A stretch of DNA of 64,000 nucleotides, from contig NZ_SMFK01000012.1 of the NCBI RefSeq assembly GCF_004349355.1, positions 1 to 64,000 of the forward strand. The letters are read 5' to 3'. Source of the DNA: Flavobacterium cellulosilyticum (GTDB taxonomy: Bacteria; Bacteroidota; Bacteroidia; Flavobacteriales; Flavobacteriaceae). The notes under the pieces were generated by a model. That model did no database searches and was not told the origin of the DNA. It saw nothing but the letters and a program-made list of their open reading frames with translations. Positions within the stretch are counted from its first letter, which is position 1; each line of letters opens with the position of its first letter. Shown piece by piece: positions 1-8,949 of the stretch. The position numbers and the translations under genes were made by a program.

Positions 1-43
1 CGATGCCAGCACAATTTTTAATAATTTTTTCTAAACTACTCAT
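1..43 (-). CDS. possible 5' end of a gene running off the left edge
   Basis: Reading leftwards, an ATG at 43-41 opens a frame beginning MSSLEKIIKNCAGI that stays open to the window edge. Fourteen codons are too few to identify a family. Bacteroidota genes often lack a Shine-Dalgarno sequence, so the absence of one does not argue against this start. It could equally be a chance open frame. Confidence 0.3.
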   Translation of the reverse strand, partial: MSSLEKIIKNCAGI

Positions 44-307
44 CGCTCAATGAATTAATGAAATAGAAATAGGCTCAAAATATACTAAGTGAAAAGATAT
101 TACTACCATGGGGGAAATTCATTAGAATAGAACTCACCAATATTGCTTAATATAATATTTTGAAACAAAACTCGAACTCAGGTAATTAACACTAATTGAT
201 TTACTGCTACACTGCCTAATTCTAATTCAGATTATACACAAAGATAACGTCATTTTATATTGCTTTTTTTTGAAAAAAAATTACACCTCGAACTGACGAT
301 ATATTTA

Positions 308-594
308 CTATTTTAGAAGTTCCAGGTCTTGGAGTTTTCTTCCTAGTTCATCGTCTGCTGTTAGTTTTAGGAAATCGTCTTGTAGCCCTAGTACTCTTAA
401 TACATTGAAATAAGCTCCCCTTGCCACGCTAGAATTTCCGAACTCGATTTGTAGCGTTGACCTAGAGATATCTGCTCGTTCAGCTACTTTTACCATATTG
501 AACTTTCCCCTTTTATGAGCCATCTTTATGTTTTCTCCCATTTGTTCTAGTACTTTGTCATTCTTTGGAAAAACGGTTTGTTTTTAGTTGTCAT
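308..594 (-). pseudogene. HipB-like XRE antitoxin remnant, frameshifted
   Basis: The 77 codons from the ATG at 541 resemble the small XRE antitoxins found with HipA-type kinases in Bacteroidota; the C-terminal half (AYFNVLRVLGLQ..., DDELGRKLQDLELL) is well preserved. The recognition helix region reads TLQIEFGNSS. From memory, relatives have one more residue there and a basic residue after IE. In-frame codons upstream of 541 read ...PKNDKVLEQ, which belongs to the family N-terminus, but the natural ATG at 594-592 (MTTKNK) is in another frame, so a small indel separates start from body. No hipA partner is visible in the 307 bases downstream. I call it a decayed orphan antitoxin; a short product from 541 is possible. 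Confidence 0.5.
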
Positions 595-601
595 TCTCAA
601 C

Positions 602-654
602 AATGTTCGTTATTATGTACAAAAACAGCAATTAGGTTTGGAATAACGGACATT
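602..654. promoter_or_regulatory. inverted repeat upstream of the antitoxin remnant
   Basis: AATGTTCGTTATT (602-614) and AATAACGGACATT (642-654) form an inverted repeat with one mismatch in 13, separated by 27 bases. It lies just upstream of the old start of the HipB-like gene. Antitoxins of this class usually repress their own promoter through such repeats, so this is plausibly a relic operator. The role is inferred. Confidence 0.4.
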
Positions 655-885
655 TTTTCTTTTTTAATTATTTTATAATAATACTATTTAAAAAGGTTTA
701 TGGTAAAAACCGATGTCGTAAAATCCTTTTTTTTTGTTTCCAATTTGAATAGGTACGGATTATAAATTAGCGAGAACTGGTATCAGGTAAAAGACTAAAG
801 TATATAGCGATAAAAAAATGCTGCAACTATAAATTATTCCATAATTTTGTAGTGTATTAATTAACTAGCTTCTTGAAATCATACT

Positions 886-1584
886 ATGAGCAATCCTTTT
901 TCTGACAGCGACCAAATTGGAATAGCACGCACTTTTTCTGAACTTATAAATACGGATTTTAATGGAGAAATGAATGCCTTATGCTGGTGCCGAGATTTGG
1001 ATGGTGATTTTGCAGCTATTGTCAGTCAACTGCAATTAAAAGAAAATATAACGGAAGTTGATCCTAAAGACCTTTTGGCACTCCAACTATCAGAAAAGGG
1101 GAATATAGCAAGGGAAATTATCTTAAATGATTTGCAATTATTAACCGATTTCGGAGCTTCCCCTTCACTTAATTTGCTCAAATGTTACGAACGCGATGAT
1201 GAATTTGATTTCATCTCCACTGATGTGTATTCGTTTCATGTTGATCGTTCGCCCATTGCAACGGATACTTTTTTATGTACCTATCACGGAGTGGCAAGTG
1301 ATATTATTGCTAATGATCAAGCGGAACAAAAAATGCTGATTCCTGAAATTCGAAAAAAGCTTAAAGAACTGCACAACGGCCCATCGGAGGAATTTGAAAA
1401 CTTTTTAGCGGAAAATTATTTTGATTTGCATTATCAGGCGAAACCCAATGCTGCGCCAATTAATTTAGGATTAGGACATCTTTGGCGCCTAGCGGTGGAT
1501 CATCCAAAACAACAGGTGCTTCCTTGTATTCACAGAGCTCCAATTGAAAAGGAAGGGGAATATCGTTTGTTGTTGATTTGCTAA
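886..1584 (+). CDS. DUF1826-like protein of unknown function
   Basis: A 232-aa soluble protein with no signal peptide or membrane segment. Its second half contains FHVDRSPIATDTFLCTYHG, matching the H-x-D...LCTY-x-G pattern I associate with DUF1826, and it ends with a C-x-HR-P...E-RLLL segment that fits the HRSPP...RLLL end of that family. The molecular function of DUF1826 is not established. The gene stands alone, convergent with the mutagenesis cassette downstream. The ATG at 886 is the first in frame and no other start competes. The assignment rests on remembered motifs only. Confidence 0.6.
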   Translation: MSNPFSDSDQIGIARTFSELINTDFNGEMNALCWCRDLDGDFAAIVSQLQLKENITEVDPKDLLALQLSEKGNIAREIILNDLQLLTDFGASPSLNLLKCYERDDEFDFISTDVYSFHVDRSPIATDTFLCTYHGVASDIIANDQAEQKMLIPEIRKKLKELHNGPSEEFENFLAENYFDLHYQAKPNAAPINLGLGHLWRLAVDHPKQQVLPCIHRAPIEKEGEYRLLLIC

Positions 1585-1853
1585 AAAAGTTAGTTCCAGT
1601 TTTGAACAATAGTCAGGAAGGAGAATTTTAATTTATGGAATCGTCTTTTGGCTTTGTAATTTCAAAAAAGTAAAAAATAATGAAAGATTGAAATGGGTTG
1701 TTAGTCATGGGATAGAAATAGTTTTTTATGCTACAACTGCTAAGGTTGGGCTGTTTAATGATGAGAAATTATTAAATCGTGCGACTTTAGATAAATCTTG
1801 TACTTGTTTTTGCGGAGTTTTTGAAAAGGTGGGAGGTATAGCAAAATAAATCG

Positions 1854-2495
1854 TCAGAATAGCGATATTGTGCCAGGTTCTATTTTAGTTGCCACTAAAT
1901 TGACTTCATAAGGATATGCAAATTCATTGACAGAAGCATGATCTAGCCATTTACTTTCATCTTCGGGTTTTAAGATTATTGGCATTCTTTTTTTGATGTT
2001 GTGGATTTCTGCCATAAGTGTATTGGCTTTTGTAGTGACAATCGTATAAGTCCCTCGTATTTCTCCTGTAGTTTTATCTGTCCAATGGGAGTACAATCCT
2101 GCATAAGTATACAAATCGTGATTGCCAATACCTATTTCATATTTAGTTTTGTTCTTTCCCTTTGTATCATGCCATTGCCATTCGTAAAAACCATTTGCTA
2201 TTACCAAACATCGTTTGTTTATACTGTCTTTAAAAGATGGTTTTTCGTCTAATGTTTCGATTCGTGCATTTAAAGTCATTTTTTGAATGCTTTCATCTTT
2301 GGCCCATGAAGGTATTAAACCCCAATTGTAATGTATAATTTCAGTTGGGTTTTCATCAATAATGATAGGTGTTTCAGGAAACTCGAAGCCATTAAAATGT
2401 TTCGAAGGTTTGAATTTATCCAAATCTTTTATTTTTGCTTTAAAACGGGATTCTACTTCTTTAGGGAATTTAGTTTGTTCAGAATGAAAGCACAT
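1854..2495 (-). CDS. SRAP-domain (YedK/HMCES) abasic-site protein
   Basis: SOS-response-associated peptidase family protein that crosslinks to abasic sites in single-stranded DNA through its N-terminal cysteine. I place the start at 2495, not at the upstream in-frame ATG at 2528, because the catalytic Cys must be residue 2 (M-C-F-H) after Met removal. With this start the other conserved residues fall at Asn76 (LNARIE), Glu105 (GFYEW) and His165 (EIHN), close to the YedK positions 75, 105 and 160. Length 213 aa is normal. It lies 53 bases downstream of the DnaE2-like gene on the same strand, so it is probably cotranscribed with the translesion polymerases, which suits a damage-tolerance role. 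Confidence 0.9.
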   Translation of the reverse strand: MCFHSEQTKFPKEVESRFKAKIKDLDKFKPSKHFNGFEFPETPIIIDENPTEIIHYNWGLIPSWAKDESIQKMTLNARIETLDEKPSFKDSINKRCLVIANGFYEWQWHDTKGKNKTKYEIGIGNHDLYTYAGLYSHWTDKTTGEIRGTYTIVTTKANTLMAEIHNIKKRMPIILKPEDESKWLDHASVNEFAYPYEVNLVATKIEPGTISLF

Positions 2496-2548
2496 ACTTA
2501 TTAATTTTAAATTAGTAGTTACTATCAAAGTTAAAGATTATTATTGAT

Positions 2549-5500
2549 TTAATAGCGCATTTTATGCCTTGGCAGGTTAATTTCATGCTCTTGCGGATAG
2601 GGTGCTCGATGCGTGCTACTGACATCTTCTTTGATTTGTTGTTGTGTTCGATATTGATCCTTAGCATCCATATACCGAGGGTCAGGGACAAAGGGCATCT
2701 TAGCCATTTTGGCTATTGTAACCGTTGGGAAATGATAATCCACTTCTACAAAACCTAATAACAGATAACATCCTCCACCTTGAAAAGGATATTGTAGTAG
2801 GTTATCAGGAAAATGGACTGTGTCAAAATAGGTTCCTTCGTTATCAATCCAAGTGCCGAAATACATATTCCCTTTTTTGGTTGGGACTTGCTTTCGCGAA
2901 ATGAGGTAGGCCAACATCTTCACCTGCTTTTTATGATGAATCACTAAATCTTTGGCCATCACCTCACCACGGTATTTGGTTTGAAGCAAATCAAAAACAG
3001 TACATGAAACAGGAAAACTCAGCAGCTCGATTTCATCAAAGGCATCTTCATATATTGAGCGTTCTAAATTAGGCAGAGTATATTCTTTAAGGGGTTCTTG
3101 CATTAACATTAAATTCTTATTCTCAGGTTTTAAATTATTCAGCAATAAACTCGCTATGACTAAAAGCTGGTTTTTGGTTTTGGCTGTAAATTGAAATGCT
3201 CCTATGAATATCAAAATTTTAATACTTTCGATTCCCATCGGGATGCGATTGATAAAATCTTCTAACGAAAGAAAATCTCCATTTTTCTCTCGATCGGATT
3301 CTATAAACAACGCCATTTTGCTATCCAAACTTAGTAAATGCATAAAGCCCAGATAGACATCTGTTCCATAAACATTTGTTTCATAATTGCTTTTGTTTAC
3401 ACAGGGATTGTGAACTGTGGCGCCAGCCATTCTTGCTTCGTGAACGTAGACTTCTGTCCGGTAAAATCCTCCTTGATTGTTGATTACCGCCACCATAAAC
3501 TCTACTGGATAATAGACTTTTAAATACAAACTTTGGTAGCTTTCTACTGCATAAGATGCCGAATGCGCCTTGCAAAACGAATAGCCTGCAAAAGATTCTA
3601 TTTGGCGGTAAATTTCCTCACTTAGAGTAGGAGGGTGCCCTTTTTGAGCGCATGAGGCAAAGAAATTGTCTTTCACTTTTTGCAAGGCTTCTAGTGATCG
3701 TCCTTTTCCAGACATGGCACGACGCAGAATATCCCCATCGGCAGCAGCTAATCCACCATAATGCAAGGCTATTTTGATAACATCTTCTTGATAGACCATA
3801 ATGCCATAAGTTTCGCCTAATTGCTCTTTGAATACGTCATGAAAGTATTCAAATTGCGAGGGATTGTTATGACGAAAAATGTATTCTTTCATCATTCCTG
3901 ATTTGGCCACACCAGGACGAATAATAGACGAAGCAGCTACTAATGTTTTATAGTTATCACATTTGAGTCTTCGTAGTAATCCACGCATAGCAGGGCTTTC
4001 GATATAAAAACAACCTATTGTTTTGCCTTGTGCCAAATAACTATTGGCTACAGCCTCATTTTTAGAAATAGAAGTATCTCTTATATTAACCCGAATGCCT
4101 CTGTTTTTCTCAATTAATTTCACGCTATCGTCAATGTGTCCAATTCCTCTTTGGCTTAAAATATCGAATTTTTCAAAGCCAATATCTTCGGCAACATGCA
4201 TATCAAAAAGGACGATAGGGAAACCTTTGGGAGGCATTTCCAGTGGTGTGTAATTGGTAATGGGTTCTTCGGATATTAGGATACCACAGGAATGCATACT
4301 TCGTTGATTGGGGTATTTTTCGAGCATCATTCCGTAGTCTTGCACCAATTTTACAATGCTGTTCGTTTCATGCAGTTTCATCGGATTTTTAGCCAATAGG
4401 TCTAATTCTTCTTTTGGCAATCCAAATACTTTGCCCACTTCTCTGAAAATAGAACGGTATTTGAATTCGACATTGGTACCACAAAAAGCAACATATTCTT
4501 TGCCATAGCGATTGAAGATGTATTCTAAAATAACATCTCGTTCTTTCCAACTCCAATCAATGTCAAAATCAGGGGGGCTTTTTCTGTTTTCGTTCAAAAA
4601 GCGTTCAAAATACAAATCCAATTCTAGCGGACATATATCGGTAATTCCAAGGCAATAGGCAATGATACTATTGGCACCACTACCTCGCCCGATGTGCATA
4701 AATCCTCTACTGTTGCTATATCGGATAATATCCCAGGTGATTAAAAAATAGCCGCTAAATTCTAATTGATCAATGACTTTAAGTTCTTTTTCAACCTGTG
4801 CTTTGGCTTGCTGATTTTTTTTGCCATAGCGCCATAACAATCCTTGTTGTGCTAGTGAGGTCAGTAAAGCGATATCAGTCTGGCGATTGTTAGTGTAAAA
4901 CTTTTTGTTTTTTGGGGTAGTAAAATCAAAGGTGAAATTGCATTCGTTGATTAACTTTTCTGTGTTTTGAATAATTTCGGGATATTCGGCATAGTGTGAA
5001 ATAAGAAATTCTAAAGGTTGTAACACTTCCGACGTTTTACAATAATCGGCCTCTGTCAATTTTGACAAAAGAACATTGGAATCAATTGCTCTTAGTATTT
5101 TATGCAAATTAAATTCTTTTTTGGTTCTAAAAGTTACTGGTTGCAGCACCACCATTTTGGCTATTTTCCTTTTAAGTTCCAAAGTAAAAAGTTTGGAAAC
5201 TTCCTCTGGACGAAGACCGATAAATTCATTTTCGCGAAGTATTTCAGGAGCGTTTTCTAAGGTATAGATAATGAATACCGAATCGAATTCGGGAGCATAA
5301 ATAGGCAAGGCTTCCTTACTGAAATTATAGGAAGTAAGGAATCGATTCATTTCAGCAAGTCCATTGGCATTTTTAGCCAAACCGATGTAATGCATTTGAT
5401 TTTCCGAACGGAATTCCATTCCCACCAAGGGTTTGATGCCAACAGTTTCACAACCTTTTATAAAATCATAAATTCCTGTTACGGTATTAATATCGGTTAA

Positions 5501-5602
5501 TGCCATCGCTTTTACTCCACAAGTTACAGCTTGGCCAATAAGGTCATTAAGGGGGATGGTGCCGTAACGCAAGGAATGAAAAGAATGACAGTTGAGGTAC
5601 AT
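2549..5602 (-). CDS. dnaE2: DNA polymerase III alpha-like, DnaE2/ImuC type
   Basis: C-family DNA polymerase catalytic subunit of 1017 aa, shorter than the replicative DnaE of about 1160 aa. The N-terminal PHP domain starts with LNCHSFHSLRYG. The palm carries GRGSGANS near residue 305 and PDFDIDW at 344-350, giving catalytic Asp347 and Asp349. The C-terminal third holds the tandem helix-hairpin-helix/OB region in shortened form. The neighbours are a Y-family polymerase, an S24 repressor and an SRAP protein, the usual company of an error-prone DnaE2/ImuC rather than the replicative enzyme. A 340-base gap with an inverted repeat separates it from dinB, so it may have its own promoter. Start at 5602 (MYLNCHS) fits the PHP domain beginning directly. 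Confidence 0.85.
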   Translation of the reverse strand: MYLNCHSFHSLRYGTIPLNDLIGQAVTCGVKAMALTDINTVTGIYDFIKGCETVGIKPLVGMEFRSENQMHYIGLAKNANGLAEMNRFLTSYNFSKEALPIYAPEFDSVFIIYTLENAPEILRENEFIGLRPEEVSKLFTLELKRKIAKMVVLQPVTFRTKKEFNLHKILRAIDSNVLLSKLTEADYCKTSEVLQPLEFLISHYAEYPEIIQNTEKLINECNFTFDFTTPKNKKFYTNNRQTDIALLTSLAQQGLLWRYGKKNQQAKAQVEKELKVIDQLEFSGYFLITWDIIRYSNSRGFMHIGRGSGANSIIAYCLGITDICPLELDLYFERFLNENRKSPPDFDIDWSWKERDVILEYIFNRYGKEYVAFCGTNVEFKYRSIFREVGKVFGLPKEELDLLAKNPMKLHETNSIVKLVQDYGMMLEKYPNQRSMHSCGILISEEPITNYTPLEMPPKGFPIVLFDMHVAEDIGFEKFDILSQRGIGHIDDSVKLIEKNRGIRVNIRDTSISKNEAVANSYLAQGKTIGCFYIESPAMRGLLRRLKCDNYKTLVAASSIIRPGVAKSGMMKEYIFRHNNPSQFEYFHDVFKEQLGETYGIMVYQEDVIKIALHYGGLAAADGDILRRAMSGKGRSLEALQKVKDNFFASCAQKGHPPTLSEEIYRQIESFAGYSFCKAHSASYAVESYQSLYLKVYYPVEFMVAVINNQGGFYRTEVYVHEARMAGATVHNPCVNKSNYETNVYGTDVYLGFMHLLSLDSKMALFIESDREKNGDFLSLEDFINRIPMGIESIKILIFIGAFQFTAKTKNQLLVIASLLLNNLKPENKNLMLMQEPLKEYTLPNLERSIYEDAFDEIELLSFPVSCTVFDLLQTKYRGEVMAKDLVIHHKKQVKMLAYLISRKQVPTKKGNMYFGTWIDNEGTYFDTVHFPDNLLQYPFQGGGCYLLLGFVEVDYHFPTVTIAKMAKMPFVPDPRYMDAKDQYRTQQQIKEDVSSTHRAPYPQEHEINLPRHKMRY

Positions 5603-5660
5603 GGGAATTGTTTAATTGTTTAGAAAAAGTTTAAAAGTTTAAGGGTTTAGTTGTTTTTTA

Positions 5661-5861
5661 ACCACAAATTACACAAATTGTTTTATTCTAAAATTAATTT
5701 CACTAATTACATCAAGTCCTTTATTTGTTTAACTTTAAGAGGAATACCATAATTATTTTATATAGTGACAAAGGGATCATCAAAGGCATTTAACGCCTTT
5801 TAAAAAAATTAGTGTAACTATTTACCTCAAATAATTTGTGTCAATTTGTGTAATTTGTGGC
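5661..5861. repeat. MITE-like element with 19-bp inverted ends
   Basis: CCACAAATTACACAAATTG at 5662-5680 is exactly the reverse complement of 5842-5860, giving a perfect 19-bp terminal inverted repeat around about 160 bases with no open frame. A small hairpin, AAAGGC (5782-5787) with GCCTTT (5795-5800), lies inside. The element fills the gap between dinB and dnaE2. Similar ACCACAAATTACACAAATT strings are, from memory, common between genes in Bacteroidota, so this is probably a dispersed non-autonomous repeat. It may also act as a weak terminator for dinB. Confidence 0.55.
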
Positions 5862-5943
5862 AAAATAGCAACTGTCTTCAAATTGCAGATTTTCAATCTG
5901 TTTTCCAAAACGATTAACAGTCAATCCATAGTGATTCTTTAAA

Positions 5944-7131
5944 TCACAACTTCCTTTTTAAAATTTCGTCTTTGTTGTTTGGTTTAAAAGAAGCTCCTGC
6001 ACAGCGCATCACGGCATCAAAGCCATACCTACTTTTTATTTTATCCATAGCAGCATAGAGTGACAACATTTCCTCTGTATCTTCGAAAAGATTGATTTGG
6101 TATGTTCCTCTCACCAAGCCACTAAAACGAATTCCGATTAATCTCAAACGCATCCGCCGTTGAAAGAGTTTGTCGAATAACTGAACCACGCTTGTGGTCA
6201 GAATGTGATCCGCTGAGGTATACGCAATTTTGCACTGTTTCGTTTCGGTGTCGAAATTCGCATATCGAATTTTAACCACTATTGTTGAGGTCAGCCATTG
6301 TTCCGATCGCAGTTGAAAAGCCAGTTTTTCTACCATTCCAATGAGAATTGTTTTTAGTTTCACCAAATCGATTGTGTCTTGAGAAAAAGTATGTTCGGTA
6401 GATATTGATTTTCTCTCGGTATAAGGTTCCACAGGATTGTTATCAATGCCATTGGCTTTTTTCCAAATCTCGACCCCATTTTTACCAATCATTTGTTGCA
6501 ATACCTCAGCGGGCATTTCAGAAAGGGTTTGGATGGTTCGAATCCCTATTCTTGACAAAAGCCGAAACGTGACATCACCAACCATAGGTATTTTCTGTAT
6601 CGATAAAGGGTTTAAAAATGGCTTTACTAAGTGCTCTGGTATTTCGAGATTTTGTTTTTGCTTGCCTTCTCCAGTACCAATTTTTGAAACGGTTTTGTTA
6701 ATCGATAAAGCAAAGGTTAGGGGGAGTCCTGTTTCTTTAGTAATTTTTTGTGCTAGTTCATCGGTCCATTTGTAACTGCCATAAAATTTATCCATGCCCG
6801 TAATGTCGAGGTAAAATTCATCGATGCTGGCTTTTTCGACTATGGGTGCTTTTTCCTGTATGATTTCGGTAATCGTATGGGAATATTTGGAATACAATTC
6901 CATATCGCCTTTCATCACTTTGGCTTGAGGGCAAAGCTTTAACGCCATATTGATAGGCATAGCAGAACGAACACCAAAACGTCGTGCTTCATAGGAACAG
7001 GAAGCCACCACGCCACGATCACCACCACCAATAATCAACGGAATGCCTTCCAACTGAGAGTTCGTGATTCTTTCGCAGGAAACGAAAAATGTATTCATGT
7101 CGAGATGTACAATTGCCCTTGTCATTTTCAT
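5944..7131 (-). CDS. dinB: Y-family DNA polymerase (DinB / Pol IV-like)
   Basis: Translesion polymerase of 395 aa. The first palm motif is HLDMNTFFVSCE with Asp11; the second is SIDEFYLD with Asp104 and Glu105, the metal-binding triad. Helix-hairpin-helix and little-finger domains follow; the little finger includes KSISTEHTF and ends near residue 360. It is transcribed divergently from an S24 repressor with only 78 bases between the two starts, so both promoters lie beside the same palindromic operator. An alternative start is Met3 at 7125. Bacteroidota often pair such a gene with an S24/UmuD-like partner; here the partner has its own HTH and is a repressor. Confidence 0.9.
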   Translation of the reverse strand: MKMTRAIVHLDMNTFFVSCERITNSQLEGIPLIIGGGDRGVVASCSYEARRFGVRSAMPINMALKLCPQAKVMKGDMELYSKYSHTITEIIQEKAPIVEKASIDEFYLDITGMDKFYGSYKWTDELAQKITKETGLPLTFALSINKTVSKIGTGEGKQKQNLEIPEHLVKPFLNPLSIQKIPMVGDVTFRLLSRIGIRTIQTLSEMPAEVLQQMIGKNGVEIWKKANGIDNNPVEPYTERKSISTEHTFSQDTIDLVKLKTILIGMVEKLAFQLRSEQWLTSTIVVKIRYANFDTETKQCKIAYTSADHILTTSVVQLFDKLFQRRMRLRLIGIRFSGLVRGTYQINLFEDTEEMLSLYAAMDKIKSRYGFDAVMRCAGASFKPNNKDEILKRKL

Positions 7132-7144
7132 TGTTTTGAAACTA

Positions 7145-7152
7145 CAAAATTA
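7145..7152 (-). promoter_or_regulatory. -7 box of the dinB promoter
   Basis: On the minus strand the sequence reads TAATTTTG, matching the Flavobacterium -7 consensus TAnnTTTG, about 14 bases upstream of the dinB ATG. A GTTAC-type half-site (GTAAC at 7162-7166 on the plus strand) lies just upstream, where the S24 repressor could block access. Confidence 0.5.
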
Positions 7153-7175
7153 GTGCAGACAGTAACTTTTTTTGT

Positions 7176-7183
7176 TATATTTG
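7176..7183 (+). promoter_or_regulatory. -7 box of the S24 repressor promoter
   Basis: TATATTTG fits TAnnTTTG exactly and lies 26 bases upstream of the ATG at 7210. The predicted transcription start, near 7188-7190, falls inside the palindrome at 7186-7200, the arrangement expected for autorepression. Confidence 0.5.
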
Positions 7184-7185
7184 TA

Positions 7186-7200
7186 GTTACAAATTGTAAC
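7186..7200. promoter_or_regulatory. palindromic operator GTTAC-n5-GTAAC
   Basis: GTTACAAATTGTAAC is a perfect palindrome immediately upstream of the S24/XRE repressor and within the divergent control region. An extra half-site GTAAC sits at 7162-7166. By position it is the likely binding site of the repressor encoded at 7210, controlling both itself and dinB. Binding is inferred, not shown. Confidence 0.6.
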
Positions 7201-7209
7201 AAAATAACT

Positions 7210-7980
7210 ATGTCCTTATTTTCAGACAATATCAGAGCCTTACGGGTTAGGAATAAAATTTCCCAAGAAAAATTAGCGGAGCAGTTGCAAATTACTAGAG
7301 GTCGTTATGTGAAGTATGAAGACGGTACTTCTGAAGCTCCTTATGATATTCTAAAAAGGATGGCACTTTATTTCCATATCAGTATTGATTTATTGCTTTC
7401 TGTCGATGTTCGGAAAATTAATATTGAGGATTTAATTAAGTTGGAAAACAATAGACTTCTATTGCCTATTCAAATTGATAGCAGTGGCGAAAATATTATT
7501 GAAGTAGTCACTCAAAAAGTGAAGGCGGGTTATTTAAGCGGTTATGCTGATCCCGAATACATCGAAAGTTTACAACAGATTTCCTTGCCTTTTTTAGGCT
7601 CTGGTAAGCATAGAGGATTTCCTGTAGAAGGCGATTCGATGCCTCCACATGAGGAAGGTTCTATTATTGTGGGACGTTATGTAGAAAATCTTGGCGAAGT
7701 GCAAGATGGAAAAACCTATATTTTGATTACCAAAAATCATGGAATGGTGTACAAACGACTGAATAAAAACAAAAAGAATACTTTGGTTTTGGAATCTGAC
7801 AACTCGTTTTATCCCCATTTTGAAGTCAAATTTTCTGAAATTCTAGAAATCTGGGAATACCAATGTAATATTGGAAGAACGGATACCAAACAACCTCTAA
7901 CCGAAATGGAAAGCTTGAAAGGAATTTTACTGGAATTGAAAAGAGAGGTTTTGGAAATTAAGGGACAAAGGGTGCAATAG
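7210..7980 (+). CDS. LexA/CI-like repressor, XRE HTH plus S24 peptidase
   Basis: 256-aa repressor with an N-terminal HTH_XRE (residues 5-60; NKISQEKLAEQLQITRGR) and a C-terminal S24 autopeptidase. The nucleophile is Ser143 (EGDSMPP) and the general base Lys182 (MVYKRL). Ala106-Gly107 (KVKAGY) is a plausible self-cleavage site. I start at 7210 because the HTH begins right after it; the longer frame from 7105 would run across the dinB promoter and add a sequence unlike the family. Such proteins are inactivated by RecA-stimulated cleavage after DNA damage. Here it probably represses itself and the divergent dinB (dnaE2 and SRAP genes) as a local SOS switch. The damage response itself is inferred. 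Confidence 0.85.
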   Translation: MSLFSDNIRALRVRNKISQEKLAEQLQITRGRYVKYEDGTSEAPYDILKRMALYFHISIDLLLSVDVRKINIEDLIKLENNRLLLPIQIDSSGENIIEVVTQKVKAGYLSGYADPEYIESLQQISLPFLGSGKHRGFPVEGDSMPPHEEGSIIVGRYVENLGEVQDGKTYILITKNHGMVYKRLNKNKKNTLVLESDNSFYPHFEVKFSEILEIWEYQCNIGRTDTKQPLTEMESLKGILLELKREVLEIKGQRVQ

Positions 7981-8092
7981 TCTTATTGATAAAAGGGAAT
8001 TTTAAAAGAGTTTGGGTTTCGTTTTATAAAAATCATTGTATTAAATTCTATTACTACAGCATTGTGGGGATAATGTGGGGATATATTGTAAA

Positions 8093-8615
8093 TAAAAAAA
8101 AACATAACGCCTTTTTTTACAAGGGTTAGGGTAGTTTTCCTGCAGAGAAAGAGGGATTGATCTTCTATGAAAGACACCAATACAACCAATACTTTACAAA
8201 GGATTTTATTTAAGTGACTCCTCTTTATTTGGATACAATTATCTTAATTTCAAAGTAGTTAAAGATAAGGATAATTTCTTGAATATTAAAGCATCATAAC
8301 TAAAAAATGAACTGGTTATTGAATGTCATGTTTTACTACAATGGTTTAAAAATGGATTGGGTTTTTGACAACATTTTAACCAAAAATCAAGTGGGTTACT
8401 TGTTCATATTTTAATCCTTATATAAACAAAACTCTTCGATCGTTAAGAATTCTTTTTCGAGCTTGTTGAGGTCTTTTTTTACTTTTTGCATCAATCTGGT
8501 ACTTTGACGATAACTCTTTCCGGTTATTGACTGTATTTCTTTTGGATAGATACAAACTCTTTGTTTCTCTATTTTCATACACTATCTATGCCTTTGACTA
8601 GGATTTGATTAGCTT
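8093..8615. repeat. copy 1 of a 0.5-kb module also found at 42.7-43.3 kb
   Basis: Two blocks match the module at 42736-43296 in the same orientation. A 35-base block at 8121-8155 is identical to 42768-42802 at 32 positions. A block starting AAGTGACTCCTC (about 8213) corresponds to about 42859. A small minus-strand HTH gene copy and its leader, ending near 8615, complete the match. CCTGCAGAGAAAGAGGG resembles, in reverse complement, the 3' end of a tRNA gene, as attachment sites of tyrosine recombinases often do. No integrase gene is present, so the att-site reading is inference. Confidence 0.6.
8411..8578 (-). pseudogene. small HTH-like protein, copy 1, C-terminus lost
   Basis: This frame encodes 55 residues nearly identical to the intact 67-aa gene at 43056-43259 (shared core ITGKSYRQSTRLMQKVK). 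It then stops early: an extra base after the codons for CLY shifts the frame and creates KD-stop where the intact copy continues TGLKQEQ. The N-terminal helices survive, so a short product is possible. It is one of four copies of this family in the window. Confidence 0.65.
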
Positions 8616-8737
8616 TTGACCCGTTCTAAAATAATACAGGTTATTAAATTAATCCTGCTTTAGCTATACAAATATAATTATTGATCCTAAACTTACTATA
8701 CACTTGCTATTTCATCGTTAAAGTTTTTATTATAGTT

Positions 8738-8949
8738 CTACCATCTTTTCTTCAAGTTGTATGATTGTAGATGAGCTTGATTTGGGGTTAGATAATCACA
8801 ACTGGAATGTGGACTTATTTCATAATAGACTTTAATACTTCTCTTTATCTGGTTATAGGTATGTTCAAAATCTAACTGACTACTATGAAGATTCAACGGT
8901 GTTTTAATGATCCCGTTTACACGTTCCGCCAATGCATTTTTTAAGGATT
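8738..8949 (-). pseudogene. IS3-family transposase C-terminal fragment
   Basis: The fragment reads KNALAERVNGIIK... and ...SCDYLTPNQAH, the end of the IS3 OrfB integrase core, including the last acidic-helix region and the P-H-x-S tail motif. Everything upstream of the conserved NALAERVNG is missing: the frame ends abruptly at about 8949 against unrelated sequence. It is a dead remnant about 100 bases upstream of the anti-sigma factor gene. Confidence 0.7.

Noticed and set aside
1609..1849. Plus-strand frame with peptide-like sequence (VSHGIEIVFYATTAK)
   Set aside because: No usable start codon, no recognised family and only about 80 codons between two genes; possibly a decayed tail.
8121..8155. 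A complete tRNA gene
   Set aside because: Only a string like the 3' end of a tRNA in reverse complement is present; no D-arm, anticodon arm or T-loop can be formed.
7983..8189. 68-codon minus-strand open frame
   Set aside because: It overlaps the repeat module and has no protein-like motifs; a chance frame.
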